This document shows, piece by piece, positions 9,390 to 17,907 of a DNA stretch of 64,000 nt (position 1 is the stretch's first letter; each line of letters opens with the position of its first letter). The notes beneath the pieces were generated by a model that was given only the letters and a program-made list of their open reading frames with translations, was not told the origin of the DNA and did not search any database. Source of the stretch: Nonomuraea polychroma (GTDB lineage Bacteria > Actinomycetota > Actinomycetes > Streptosporangiales > Streptosporangiaceae); NCBI RefSeq assembly GCF_004011505.1, contig NZ_SAUN01000001.1:124001-188000 (forward strand). The letters are read 5' to 3'. A program made the translations under genes and the position numbers.

Positions 9390-9401
9390 GGGCCACCTCT
9401 T

Positions 9402-9441
9402 CCATACGGATGCGTATGGTGCCGACTATACGGTGCCGTAT
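9402..9441. promoter_or_regulatory. Pair of palindromic TetR operators
   Basis: Two copies of ATACGnnnnCGTAT lie at 9404-9417 and 9428-9441, 24 bp apart, in the 66-bp gap between the SRPBCC and TetR genes. The first extends to CCATACG/CGTATGG and the second to ATACGG/CCGTAT. Matching half-sites with identical spacing in a divergent regulator/target gap are the hallmark of a TetR operator. Binding would cover both promoters. Confidence 0.75.
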
Positions 9442-9455
9442 GGCAGGCTGGCCGG

Positions 9456-10001
9456 GTGGGTCGGTTGAACGCGGATGACTGGGCGCGGGCCGCGCTGGAC
9501 GCGCTGGCGGAAGGCGGGCTGGCGGCTGTCGCCGTCGAGCCGGTGGCCGTGCGGCTCGGCGTGTCGAAAGGCAGCTTCTACTGGCACTTCGCCAACCGGC
9601 AGGCGCTGGTGGAGGCGGCGTTGTGGCGCTGGGAGGCCGAGACCGAGGAGATCATCGCCGGGCTGGAGGCGGTGCGCGATCCGGTGGCGCGCATGCGGAC
9701 GCTGCTCGAACGGGCGTTGGGGGACGGGCGCGACGCGGCCGTCGCGTTCCGGCTGATCAGCGAGGCCGACGATCCGGTGGTGGGGGCGGTGGTGCGGCGG
9801 GTGAGCAAGCGGCGGCTGGCGTACATGCAGGCCACGTTGGAGGAGGCCGGGCAGCCGCCGGCGGAGGCCCGCCGGCGGGTGCTGGCCGGGTACGGCGGTT
9901 ACCTGGGGCTCGCCGCACTGGCCCGCGTCGGGGTGGTGACGGAGCCGCCGCTCGACCTGGTCGACCCGCTCATGGCCGAGCTCGGCCTCCCGCCGGCCTG
10001 A
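9456..10001 (+). CDS. TetR-family transcriptional regulator
   Basis: 181-residue repressor. The HTH is LAAVAVEPVAVRLGVSKGSFYWHFANRQALVEAAL (about residues 18-52 in this start; family signature SKGSFYWHF). The remaining helices form the ligand-binding domain. GTG 9456 is the most likely start because the protein then begins just before the first TetR helix; no strong ribosome site precedes it and the message may be leaderless. It most likely represses itself and the divergent SRPBCC gene through the two ATACGnnnnCGTAT sites. The inducer is unknown. Confidence 0.88.
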   Translation: MGRLNADDWARAALDALAEGGLAAVAVEPVAVRLGVSKGSFYWHFANRQALVEAALWRWEAETEEIIAGLEAVRDPVARMRTLLERALGDGRDAAVAFRLISEADDPVVGAVVRRVSKRRLAYMQATLEEAGQPPAEARRRVLAGYGGYLGLAALARVGVVTEPPLDLVDPLMAELGLPPA

Positions 10002-10011
10002 CCTCGGAGCA

Positions 10012-10881
10012 TCAGAGCTTCGCGATGACCTCCTCCGCGAAGCGTTCCATGGTGGCGATCTTGAGCTCGAGCGTGCCCTCGCCGTACCGTGCCTTCTCCT
10101 CCGGGGTGGCCAGCCACCACGGGGCGGCCATCGTGCCGGTCACGCCCTTGGCGGCGAAGTGGCGGTAGGCGTCCGCGTCCGGCAGCACGGCCAGCGGCGC
10201 GATGATGTCGAACGGCCCGGTCCTGCCGTTCTCGTCGAGATGCCGCCGCAGCGTGTCGAGCACGGGGTCGAGTTGCTCCTCCGTGTAGATGCGGTTGCCG
10301 ATCCAGCCGTCGCCCGCGCGGGCCGCCCGCCGCAGGGCCGCCTCGCTGTCGCCGCCCACGTACACCGGGATGCGCTGGGCAGGAGTCGGTGAGATCGACA
10401 GGGGCGGGAGGCCGTCCAGGCTGACCGTCTCGCCCGCCCAGAGCGAGCGCAGCACCGGGAGCATGGCGTCCAGCCGCCGCCCCCGCGTGTGGAAGTCCTG
10501 TCCGGTGGCGACGAACTCCTCCTTGCACCACCCCACGCCCACCCCGAACGTCACCCGGTCGCGCGACAGCACCGCCGCCGTGGACACCTGCTTGGCCACG
10601 GTGAACAGGTCCCGGGCGGGGGCGATGTAGACGTTCGGCGAGAAGCGCAGAGACGTGGTGACCGCGGCCATCGCCCCGATCGTCACCCACACGTCCGGCC
10701 AGTGCGTCGTGGCGTCCCAGCGCGGCCGCCCCGACCGCGAGTACGGGTACGGCGTGGCGAAGTCGGCGTAGAAGAGGTGGTCCGACAGCGTCAGCGTGTC
10801 GAACCCGCAGCGCTCGGCCGCCCGCGCCAGTTCCACGAACTGGTCGGCGTCGACGAAGGAGGCCCCCAGCCAGATCTTCAT
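10012..10881 (-). CDS. LLM-class F420-dependent oxidoreductase
   Basis: 289-residue bacterial-luciferase-fold enzyme (TIM barrel) predicted to use F420 or flavin. The N-terminus MKIWLGASFVDADQFVELAR, then LTLSDHLF, VTFGVGVGWCKEE and PVYVGGDSEAALRRAAR are typical of the class. The ATG at 10881 overlaps the upstream gene's stop (ATGA), so translation is coupled to the larger LLM gene at 10878-12125. The pair probably acts on related substrates. The substrate is not predictable. Confidence 0.87.
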   Translation of the reverse strand: MKIWLGASFVDADQFVELARAAERCGFDTLTLSDHLFYADFATPYPYSRSGRPRWDATTHWPDVWVTIGAMAAVTTSLRFSPNVYIAPARDLFTVAKQVSTAAVLSRDRVTFGVGVGWCKEEFVATGQDFHTRGRRLDAMLPVLRSLWAGETVSLDGLPPLSISPTPAQRIPVYVGGDSEAALRRAARAGDGWIGNRIYTEEQLDPVLDTLRRHLDENGRTGPFDIIAPLAVLPDADAYRHFAAKGVTGTMAAPWWLATPEEKARYGEGTLELKIATMERFAEEVIAKL

Positions 10882-12125
10882 CGGAACTCCGGGGCGACCT
10901 TGGTCGCGAACAGCTCCAGGTTGCGCTTGACCGTGTCGAGCGGCAGCACGCCCTGCTGCCCCTGCATGTAGAGCCCGAACCACTCCAGGTCCGGCATCCG
11001 GTCCAGCATGCGCTGGATGCCGCGCTTGACGTCGTCAGGCGTGCCGAACAGGGCCATCTCGACGTCGTTCATACGCTTGGCGTCGCCCTTCTCCGGCGAG
11101 ATCGGCTTGTGCTTCTCGTCCTCCTTCTTCCGCAGCACCTCCAGATATCCGAAGGGGCCGAAGAAGGCGGCGAAGTCCTTGGGGATGCTGCGGCCGAAGG
11201 TGTTGATCGCCTGCTCGGTGGTGTCCGCGATCCCGACGATCTTCAGGATGCCGGTGTGCTCGCCCAGCTTGTAGTGGCGGCCCTGCCTGGCGGACTCCTC
11301 CTGGTACAGCTTGGCCTTGGCGGCGTGGTCGTCCGGATTGGGGGTGAACATCCACGGCAGGATGTTCTCCTGCGCGGCCCTGATGACCGACCGGTCCGAG
11401 ATCGTGAAGGGCTGCCACAGCTCGGGGTGCGGGTTCTGGTACGGCCGCGGGCAGACCGACACGGCCACGACCTTGCCCTCCTCGTCCAGCTCCGCGGGCG
11501 CGCCGAAGGTCCGCGTCCACTCCTGGGCGGGCCAACCCTCGATGCCGTCGTACGGATAGGGCACCTGATAGTCGAGCACGTCGGACTTGTAACGCAGGGT
11601 CTCCTCGGTCCACGCCAGCTTCATGATCTTCAGCACCTCGCCGAAGACGTCGAAGTTACGCGTGTCGGACGCCGAGCCGTCCGAACGGGCGGCGGCCGCG
11701 TGCCAGCGCTGGCCCAGGACGTTCATCCAGCGGTTCTGGTAACCGCGCGCCACCCCCAGCCGCAGCCGTCCCTTGCTGAACTGGTCGAGCAGCGCGACGT
11801 CCTCCGCCGCCCTGATCGGGTCCCAGGCCGGCAGCACCAGGCCGAGCGGAGCGAGCAGGATCCGCTCGGTACGCGCGGCGAGGTCGGTGAGGAACATCAG
11901 CGGATTGACGGAGAACTCCATGCCCTCGGAGTGGAAGTGGTGCTCGGTCATCATCAGCGCGTCGAACCCGAGCTGGTCGGCGTGGACGGCGATCTCCCGG
12001 ACCTCGTGCAGCAGCTTCTGGTACGACTCCGTGTCCCGCCCGATGGGGCGCTTGGCCTTGGCGTTCTCCTCGGCCGCGTATCCAGAGCCTGGAATCTGCG
12101 GATTCAGGAAAATGGAAAACTTCAC
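10878..12125 (-). CDS. LLM-class flavin-dependent oxidoreductase
   Basis: 415-residue luciferase-like monooxygenase, longer than its partner. Visible are MKFSIFLNPQIP, DALMMTEHHFHSEG (conserved HH), LLAPLGLVLPAWDPIRAAED and GRLRLGVARGYQ. It starts at GTG 12125 with GAGGT upstream. It forms a two-gene unit with 10012-10881 and is divergent from a third LLM gene at 12214; the 88-bp gap holds the shared 20-bp motif at 12178. The function may be F420/flavin-dependent oxidation of a small hydrophobic compound, by family only. Confidence 0.87.
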   Translation of the reverse strand: MKFSIFLNPQIPGSGYAAEENAKAKRPIGRDTESYQKLLHEVREIAVHADQLGFDALMMTEHHFHSEGMEFSVNPLMFLTDLAARTERILLAPLGLVLPAWDPIRAAEDVALLDQFSKGRLRLGVARGYQNRWMNVLGQRWHAAAARSDGSASDTRNFDVFGEVLKIMKLAWTEETLRYKSDVLDYQVPYPYDGIEGWPAQEWTRTFGAPAELDEEGKVVAVSVCPRPYQNPHPELWQPFTISDRSVIRAAQENILPWMFTPNPDDHAAKAKLYQEESARQGRHYKLGEHTGILKIVGIADTTEQAINTFGRSIPKDFAAFFGPFGYLEVLRKKEDEKHKPISPEKGDAKRMNDVEMALFGTPDDVKRGIQRMLDRMPDLEWFGLYMQGQQGVLPLDTVKRNLELFATKVAPEFR

Positions 12126-12177
12126 CGGGGACCTCTTTCCGCGGACGGTTCCTACGCAAGCTACTCTGGAAATCTTA

Positions 12178-12197
12178 GCCGAGCAATCGCTTGGTTA
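12178..12197 (-). promoter_or_regulatory. Putative regulon operator, copy 1
   Basis: On the minus strand this reads TAACCAAGCGATTGCTCGGC. It matches two motifs at 23480-23499 and 23542-23561 (consensus WAASCAAGCGAKYGCT). The core CAAGCG-AT-TGCT is an imperfect palindrome like those bound by actinobacterial TetR regulators of lipid or acyl-CoA genes. It lies 16 bp upstream of the LLM gene at 12214 and 53 bp upstream of the divergent LLM gene. Confidence 0.6.
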
Positions 12198-12213
12198 ACT
12201 ACGAGGAGGGCGC

Positions 12214-13023
12214 ATGAGGCTGGGCGTCACGATGTTCGCCACGGATCTGGCCATGCCGATCGACGAGCTCGCCAGAGCGGCCGAGGAACGCGGATTCGAC
12301 TCCCTCTGGCTGCCCGAGCACACCCACATCCCGGTCTCGCGCCGCACGCCCCCGGCCGCCGGGCAGGACGAGCTGCCCGAGGAATACAAGCGCACGCTCG
12401 ACCCCCTGGTCGCGCTCTCGTTCGCCGCCGCCGCGACCCGGCGGCTGCGCGTCGGCACCGGCATCCTGCTGGCCGCCCAGCGCGACCCCATCGTGACCGC
12501 CAAGGCCATCGCCACGCTGGACCACCTGTCGGACGGGCGGGTCGCGGTCGGCGTCGGCTTCGGCTGGAACGTGGAGGAGATCGAGAACCACGGCGTCCCG
12601 TACGCCCGCCGCCGGGAGGTGGCCCGGCGCAACGTGCTGGCGATGCAGGCGCTCTGGCGCGACGAGGTGGCCTCCTTCGACGGCGTCGAGCCGTGCTGGT
12701 CCTGGCCGAAGCCGATCGGCGGCCCGCCCGTGTACATCGGCGGTGCCGCGGGGCCGAAGTTGTTCGCCCATGTCGCCGAGTACGCCGACGGCTGGATGCC
12801 GATCGGCGGCGCCGGCATCAAGGCCGCGCTGCCGGCGCTGCGCGAGGCGTGTGACAAGGCGGGGCGGCCGATGGCCGAGGTGATCCCCTTCGGAACGCGG
12901 CCGACCAGGGAGAAACTCGACTACTTCGCCGGGCTCGGCATCCAGGAGGCGGTGGCCACGCTGCCCAGCGGCCCGGCCGACACGGTCCTCCCGATCCTCG
13001 ATGATTATGCGCAACTGATCTAG
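12214..13023 (+). CDS. LLM-class F420-dependent oxidoreductase
   Basis: 269-residue luciferase-fold enzyme. LGVTMFATDLAMP, FDSLWLPEHTHIP, LRVGTGILLAAQRDP, VAVGVGFGWNVEEI and PPVYIGGAAG fit the TIGR03619-like F420 subfamily. ATG 12214 has GAGGAGG upstream. It is divergent from the two other LLM genes across the putative operator at 12178, so the three enzymes are likely coregulated. The substrate is unknown. Confidence 0.88.
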   Translation: MRLGVTMFATDLAMPIDELARAAEERGFDSLWLPEHTHIPVSRRTPPAAGQDELPEEYKRTLDPLVALSFAAAATRRLRVGTGILLAAQRDPIVTAKAIATLDHLSDGRVAVGVGFGWNVEEIENHGVPYARRREVARRNVLAMQALWRDEVASFDGVEPCWSWPKPIGGPPVYIGGAAGPKLFAHVAEYADGWMPIGGAGIKAALPALREACDKAGRPMAEVIPFGTRPTREKLDYFAGLGIQEAVATLPSGPADTVLPILDDYAQLI

Positions 13024-13026
13024 CCC

Positions 13027-13041
13027 CCGGCATAATGCCGG
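13027..13041. repeat. Short perfect palindrome before the kinase gene
   Basis: CCGGCAT and ATGCCGG flank a single A in the 21-bp gap between the LLM gene and the Ser/Thr kinase gene, ending 3 bp before the kinase ATG. It could be an operator, or a hairpin that occludes translation initiation. Confidence 0.4.
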
Positions 13042-13044
13042 AAT

Positions 13045-14424
13045 ATGTCCGAGCTACGAACTGACGACCCACGCCGGCTAGGGGCGTACCGGTTGTCGCA
13101 CAGGCTCGGGCAGGGCGGCCAGGGCGTCGTCTACCTCGGCCATTCGCCGCAGGGGGCGCAGGTCGCGATCAAACTGCTGCACGCCAGCCTGTCCAGTGAC
13201 CCTGACGTGCGCCGCCGGTTCCTGGGAGAGGTCGAGGCGGTGCGGCGGGTGGCGGCGTTCTGCACGGCCCAGCTGCTCGACGCCGACCTCGAAGGAGACC
13301 GGCCCTACCTGGTCAGCGAGTATGTCGAGGGGCCGTCGCTCCAGCAACACGTCCTCACCAAGGGGCCGCGGCTGGGCGGATCCCTGGAGCGCCTGGCCAT
13401 CGGCACCGCCACCGCGCTCGGCGCCATCCACCGGGCCGGCGTCGTGCACCGGGACTTCAAGCCGGGCAATGTGCTGCTCGGGCTCGACGGGCCGCGGGTG
13501 ATCGACTTCGGGGTGTCCCGGCTGGTCACCGCCACGACGGCGACCACCAGCCAGATTCCCGTCGGGACGCCGGCGTACCTGCCGCCCGAGCGCATCAAGG
13601 GCGAGCCCGCCGGGCCGGCCGCCGACCTGTGGGCGTGGGGGCTGACCGTCGCGTACACGGCGACGGGGCGGCACTCGTACACGGCGGACACCTATCACGA
13701 GGTCCTGGCCAGGATCCTGTACGGCAAGCCGCACCTGGGGCCGCTGAGCGGGCGGCTGCGGGAGATCGTGGAGGCCTGCCTGGCGCCCGCGCCGGGGGAC
13801 CGGCCGGACGCCGAGGAGGTGCTGCGGTGGTTGCTGGGGCAGGACGCGGCAGGCGACGACGTGCTGTCGTCCGGCGCCATGGCCGCCATATCCCGCTCCG
13901 GGTTGTCGGCGATCGCCGGCGGCGGAAGTGTCACGTCCCCAGGGGAATCGTTCACGGATCCCGATCCGACCACCAGCTTCCCCGCGGTCTCTCGTACCAC
14001 GCCGGAGCCGGAGCGTCCCAGGCGTCGGCCGCGGGCCTGGCAGGCGGGTGTGGCGGTGGCCGGGGTGGCCATGGCGGTGGCCGGGTTCGTGTTCTGGATG
14101 CGCGGTGCGCAGGGACCCGGGCTGGAGGGGACGTGGAAGGGCTCGGCCGAGCACTTCACCGCCCAGCGGGTCTTCCCCGTCGAGCTGCGGCTGGGCGTGG
14201 ACGGCGGGGCCATGCGATGGGGAGCCGATCTGCGCTGCTCCGGGCGGCTCGGGCGGACCGGGAGCGGGACGGTGTTCGCGCTCGATCGGGTCGTGGGCGA
14301 GGAGTGTTATCCGGGGACGTTGCGGATGTTCCCGACGTCGTACGCCGACCAAATGGCCATCAAAGTGACGCGCCAGGGTAAGGACGAGGTGACGTATTCG
14401 GGTACGGTCACCCGCACCTCTTGA
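13045..14424 (+). CDS. Membrane Ser/Thr protein kinase
   Basis: 459-residue Hanks-type kinase. The kinase domain spans about residues 10-265: glycine loop LGQGGQGVVYLG, invariant Lys in VAIKLL, catalytic loop HRDFKPGN, metal site DFG in VIDFGVSR, and GTPAYLPPE at the activation loop. A linker leads to a single transmembrane helix (about 332-352, VAVAGVAMAVAGFVFWM). An extracytoplasmic domain of about 105 residues with two Cys carries EGTWKGSAEHFTAQRVFPVEL and may be a sensor. A paralogous kinase follows 110 bp downstream. Confidence 0.92.
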   Translation: MSELRTDDPRRLGAYRLSHRLGQGGQGVVYLGHSPQGAQVAIKLLHASLSSDPDVRRRFLGEVEAVRRVAAFCTAQLLDADLEGDRPYLVSEYVEGPSLQQHVLTKGPRLGGSLERLAIGTATALGAIHRAGVVHRDFKPGNVLLGLDGPRVIDFGVSRLVTATTATTSQIPVGTPAYLPPERIKGEPAGPAADLWAWGLTVAYTATGRHSYTADTYHEVLARILYGKPHLGPLSGRLREIVEACLAPAPGDRPDAEEVLRWLLGQDAAGDDVLSSGAMAAISRSGLSAIAGGGSVTSPGESFTDPDPTTSFPAVSRTTPEPERPRRRPRAWQAGVAVAGVAMAVAGFVFWMRGAQGPGLEGTWKGSAEHFTAQRVFPVELRLGVDGGAMRWGADLRCSGRLGRTGSGTVFALDRVVGEECYPGTLRMFPTSYADQMAIKVTRQGKDEVTYSGTVTRTS

Positions 14425-14534
14425 CCTGCTGTGTCACGGTCAGGCGGCGATTGCCCTGAGCACCGTTGACTGTTGGCGGTCCGTTGCTTTCAGTAGAGAG
14501 CAGAAGTGGGGGTGGCGGCGAGGGGAGGCGCCCC

Positions 14535-16496
14535 GTGCCAACGGCACAGCCGCTCAGAACGGGGGACCCGCAGCGACTCGGAGAGTACGCGCTTTCCGGG
14601 CGCCTGGGCGAGGGTGGTCAAGGCGCGGTGTTCCTCGGTTCGCGGGGCGGGGAGACGTACGCGGTCAAGCTGCTGCACGGGCCGGTGGGGGACGAGCGGG
14701 CGGCGTTCTTACGGGAAGTCGAGCTGGCCAAGCATGTGGCGAGGTTCTGCACGGCCCAGGTGATCGACGCCGGGTTCGACGAGGGCCGGCCGTACATCGT
14801 GAGCGAATACGTCGACGGGCCCTCGCTGGCCAGGGAGGTCGCGCTGACCGGGCCGCGGCGCGGCGGGGCGCTGGAGCGGCTGGCGGTCAGCACCGCGACC
14901 GCGATCACGGCCATCCACCGCGCGGGCATCGTGCATCGCGACTTCAAGCCCCAGAACGTGTTGCTCGGGCCGGACGGGCCCCGGGTGATCGACTTCGGCC
15001 TGGCCAGGGCGCTGGACGCGGCGGCCACGGTGAGCGGCAGGGGCGTGGGGACGCCCGCGTACATGGCGCCCGAGCAGATCACGGCGTCGGCCGTCACGGG
15101 GAAGGCGGACGTGTTCTCGTGGGGCGCGACGATGTGCTTCGCGGCCAACGCCACGGCGCCGTTCGGGCAGGACTCGGTGGCGCCGGTGCTGCACCGCATC
15201 CTGACCGCGCCGCCGGAGCTGGGGCTGCTGGAGGGGCGGCTGCGGCGGCTGGTGGAGTCCTGCCTGGACAAGGACGCCAGGAACCGGCCGACCAGCAGGG
15301 AGTTGCTGTTCGAGCTGCTGGGGGAGTCGGACGAGCTGCCGGCCGAGGTGCTCGGCACGCCGCCGCCGCACATCCTGTGGATCACTCCACCCCTGGTCCC
15401 CGAGCCCCGGACGCCCATTGCCGACCCGGAAGCCACCGGGCTGCCCGGTGGGTACATGTTGCCGGGCCGGACCGGCGACGATCAGGCCTCTGATCAGCCG
15501 TCCGATCCGGCAACGGCATCCGAGCCCGGCCTGGCGTCCGTTTCCGGGGCGGGCGACGACGGTGTGCGGACCGTTGACACGGAAGGCCACGGCAGGAGGG
15601 GGTGGCCGCGGGCCGCCGTCGCCGTCTGCGCGGCCCTCCTGGCGACCGCGGCCGTGCTGTTCGCCGTGGTCATCCCCAACCTGAGCAAGAACGAGCCCGC
15701 CGCACAGGTGGCGGGACCGGCCCCGCCCGCGCAGTCCGAGCCGGCGCCGTCCAAGCCCTTCGCCGAGAAGTCGTCCCCCGCCGAACCCAAGGAAACGCAG
15801 GAGGCCCGCAAGCCGCCTCTCGAGTCGTCAGTGGCGGCGCCGGTGACGGTTCCCGTCCCGGAGCTTGCCGGACTGGATCGTGCCAAGGCGATCAAGGCCA
15901 TCCAGCGGGCGGGACTGGTCGCCGGGGCGGTGACCCAGGCCGACTCGCCGCAGAAGATCGGCCAGGTGCTGAGCAGCAAACCCGCCTCCGGCGCGGCCGT
16001 GCCCAAGGGGAGCACGGTCACGCTCCAGGTGTCGGCGGGGCTGGCCGTGCCATCCGTCGTCGGCCTCCAGCGCAAGGCCGCCGAATCCGCCCTGACCGGT
16101 GCCGGTCTCGCCGTCGGCACCGTCACCCACGCCTGTTCCGACCAGCCGAACGGGCAGGTGCTCGGCACGCAGCCCCAGGCCGGCAAGCGGGTGGCAGGCG
16201 GCACGCCCGTGGCGCTCACGGTGGCACGCAAGGGCGCCGCCGTTCCGCCCGTCGTGGGCAAGAGCCGGGAGGAGGGGCAGGGCGCACTGGCGGCGGCCGG
16301 GTTCCGGGCGCGCTTCCAGGGCCAGGTGGTGGAGGACGAGTCACGCGTGGGGATGATCCTCAGCCAGAGCGTCCTGCCGGGCACCTGCGCGGCGCCCGGA
16401 ACCGCGGTGCTGATCGTCGTCGGGCTGCAGGGACAGTCCGGTCCCGACCCCACGGAGCCTTCGGAGACCCCGACGGGCCCGGTCTCCGGAGAGTGA
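14535..16496 (+). CDS. PASTA-domain Ser/Thr protein kinase
   Basis: 653-residue transmembrane kinase. The kinase domain (about 10-275) shows LGEGGQGAVFLG, AVKLLH, HRDFKPQN, VIDFGLAR and GTPAYMAPE. A Pro-rich juxtamembrane linker is followed by one membrane helix near residue 360 and three PASTA repeats (about 435-640) starting VPELAGLDRAKA, VPSVVGLQRKAA and VPPVVGKSREEG. PASTA modules bind peptidoglycan fragments in PknB-like kinases, so a cell-wall sensing role is likely. GTG 14535 has AGGGGAGG six bases upstream; an earlier in-frame start lacks this. It is paralogous to the upstream kinase in the catalytic domain only. Confidence 0.93.
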   Translation: MPTAQPLRTGDPQRLGEYALSGRLGEGGQGAVFLGSRGGETYAVKLLHGPVGDERAAFLREVELAKHVARFCTAQVIDAGFDEGRPYIVSEYVDGPSLAREVALTGPRRGGALERLAVSTATAITAIHRAGIVHRDFKPQNVLLGPDGPRVIDFGLARALDAAATVSGRGVGTPAYMAPEQITASAVTGKADVFSWGATMCFAANATAPFGQDSVAPVLHRILTAPPELGLLEGRLRRLVESCLDKDARNRPTSRELLFELLGESDELPAEVLGTPPPHILWITPPLVPEPRTPIADPEATGLPGGYMLPGRTGDDQASDQPSDPATASEPGLASVSGAGDDGVRTVDTEGHGRRGWPRAAVAVCAALLATAAVLFAVVIPNLSKNEPAAQVAGPAPPAQSEPAPSKPFAEKSSPAEPKETQEARKPPLESSVAAPVTVPVPELAGLDRAKAIKAIQRAGLVAGAVTQADSPQKIGQVLSSKPASGAAVPKGSTVTLQVSAGLAVPSVVGLQRKAAESALTGAGLAVGTVTHACSDQPNGQVLGTQPQAGKRVAGGTPVALTVARKGAAVPPVVGKSREEGQGALAAAGFRARFQGQVVEDESRVGMILSQSVLPGTCAAPGTAVLIVVGLQGQSGPDPTEPSETPTGPVSGE

Positions 16497-16505
16497 CGCA
16501 ACCCC

Positions 16506-17807
16506 TCAGCGGAGTGCGCCTTCCACCGTCACGGTCTCGCCCTGCTGACGTGACCTCTCGGCCGCCCAGGCGATGAGGTGGCTGTGCAGGCTCTCGGCCG
16601 GGGAGGAGAGGATCGGCCCGCGGTCTCTCGTGGCGACCGCGGTCAGGAACGCCTCGACCAGCGCCTCGTCACCACCTCCGTGACCGCCCCGAGCCGTCGC
16701 TCGCTCATGGTCGCGGCCGCTTCGGGGCTCGTTGGCTCGTCCCTCGCTCTCTCCCCCCGAGCTCCTCCGCTCCGGTCCACTGGGACGGGTCTCCACGGTT
16801 TCCGACCGGCCGGTGACGAAGTCGAAGACGGTCAGGCGGTCGCCGTCGCCCTCGATCGAGCCGCGGGTGCCGAAGATCCGGGTCTGCCGGTGCAGCGCCG
16901 GTGTGAAACCGGTCATGGTGAACGACGCGGTGCTGCCGCCCTCGAACTCCATGTTCACGACCTGGTGATCGACCACGTCGTTGTCGCAGGCGTACACGCA
17001 CCTGCCGTACGGGCCGGTCCTGAGCGCCTCCAGCACGCCGGCTTCGGAGACGTCGTCCGTGAGCACCGACAGAGGCCACTCCGCGCGCCCGGCCAGCGGC
17101 AGGTAGATGCGCTTGGCCGAGTACGGGCATTCCGGCTCCACCGTGCAGTCCAGGCAGCGCTCGGCCGCGTCGGCCGGGCGGTGCTCGGGGCGGAAGTGGT
17201 GGAGCCCGCCGAACGAGGAGACGCGGGTGACCCGCCTGCCGGTCAGGTGGACCAGCCAGTCGAGGTCGTGGCAGGACTTGGCGAGCAACATGAACGTGGA
17301 CTCGTCCGTACGCCGCCAGTTGCCCCGCACGTACGAGTGCGCCTGGTGCCACCAGCCCACCGGCTCCAGATGCTGGATGCTGACGATCTCGCCGATCCGG
17401 CCGGAGTCGACCAGCGCCTTCAACGCCCGCGTGTACGGCGTGTACCGCAGGACATGGCAGACCGCGAAGATCGCATTGGATCGTTCGGCGGCCGCCACGA
17501 CGGCCCGGCAGTCGTCCTCGGAGACCGCCATCGGCTTCTCCAGCAGGATGTCGTAGCCGAGCCCGGCGAAGCGCACCGCGGGCTCGACATGGTCGCGATC
17601 CTGGGTGGCGACGATCACGGCGTCCGCCTGGCGGGGCAGCGCGGCCAGCTCACGCCAGTCCGCGTACTCCTCGGCGCCGGGGAAACGACCGCGCCGCCCG
17701 GCCAGCGGATCGGCCACGGCGACCACGCGGGCCCGGCCGGTCGCGACGGCGTGGCGGGCATAGGCGGTCCCCCGCGAACCCGCGCCGATGACGGCGAGCG
17801 TGACCAT
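16506..17807 (-). CDS. Gfo/Idh/MocA-family oxidoreductase
   Basis: 433-residue NAD(P)-dependent sugar-type dehydrogenase. The Rossmann start is LAVIGAGSRGTAYARHA, with ILLEKPMAVSEDD as the catalytic-Lys motif (EKP) and DLDWLVHLTG further on. Four Cys in ERCLDCTVEPECPYS may bind a metal. Near residue 350 an Arg/Gly/Ser-rich stretch (ETRPSGPERRSSGG onward, about 35 residues) interrupts the expected link to HGGGDEALVEAFL and looks like an inserted sequence. The gene is divergent from a ROK repressor, the usual arrangement for sugar-responsive control. Confidence 0.88.
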   Translation of the reverse strand: MVTLAVIGAGSRGTAYARHAVATGRARVVAVADPLAGRRGRFPGAEEYADWRELAALPRQADAVIVATQDRDHVEPAVRFAGLGYDILLEKPMAVSEDDCRAVVAAAERSNAIFAVCHVLRYTPYTRALKALVDSGRIGEIVSIQHLEPVGWWHQAHSYVRGNWRRTDESTFMLLAKSCHDLDWLVHLTGRRVTRVSSFGGLHHFRPEHRPADAAERCLDCTVEPECPYSAKRIYLPLAGRAEWPLSVLTDDVSEAGVLEALRTGPYGRCVYACDNDVVDHQVVNMEFEGGSTASFTMTGFTPALHRQTRIFGTRGSIEGDGDRLTVFDFVTGRSETVETRPSGPERRSSGGESEGRANEPRSGRDHERATARGGHGGGDEALVEAFLTAVATRDRGPILSSPAESLHSHLIAWAAERSRQQGETVTVEGALR

Positions 17808-17816
17808 GACGCCTCC

Positions 17817-17907
17817 ACTTATGTAACCAATTCACGTATGTCGGCCGATGCTAGGATCCTGGCTGGTAGCGGTCAAGAGCGCAATTATGGGAGAGGGTCT
17901 CATAAGT
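17817..17907. promoter_or_regulatory. Inverted pair of putative ROK-repressor sites
   Basis: ACTTATGTAACC at 17817-17828 and its near copy ACTTATGAGACC (reverse strand of 17896-17907) agree at 10 of 12 positions. They sit at opposite ends of the divergent gap, one beside each start codon. Binding at both could repress both genes, possibly by looping. Confidence 0.55.

Noticed and set aside
12178-12197. Candidate terminator for the LLM gene pair
   Set aside because: It lies between divergent starts, and the match to 23480 and 23542 favours an operator.
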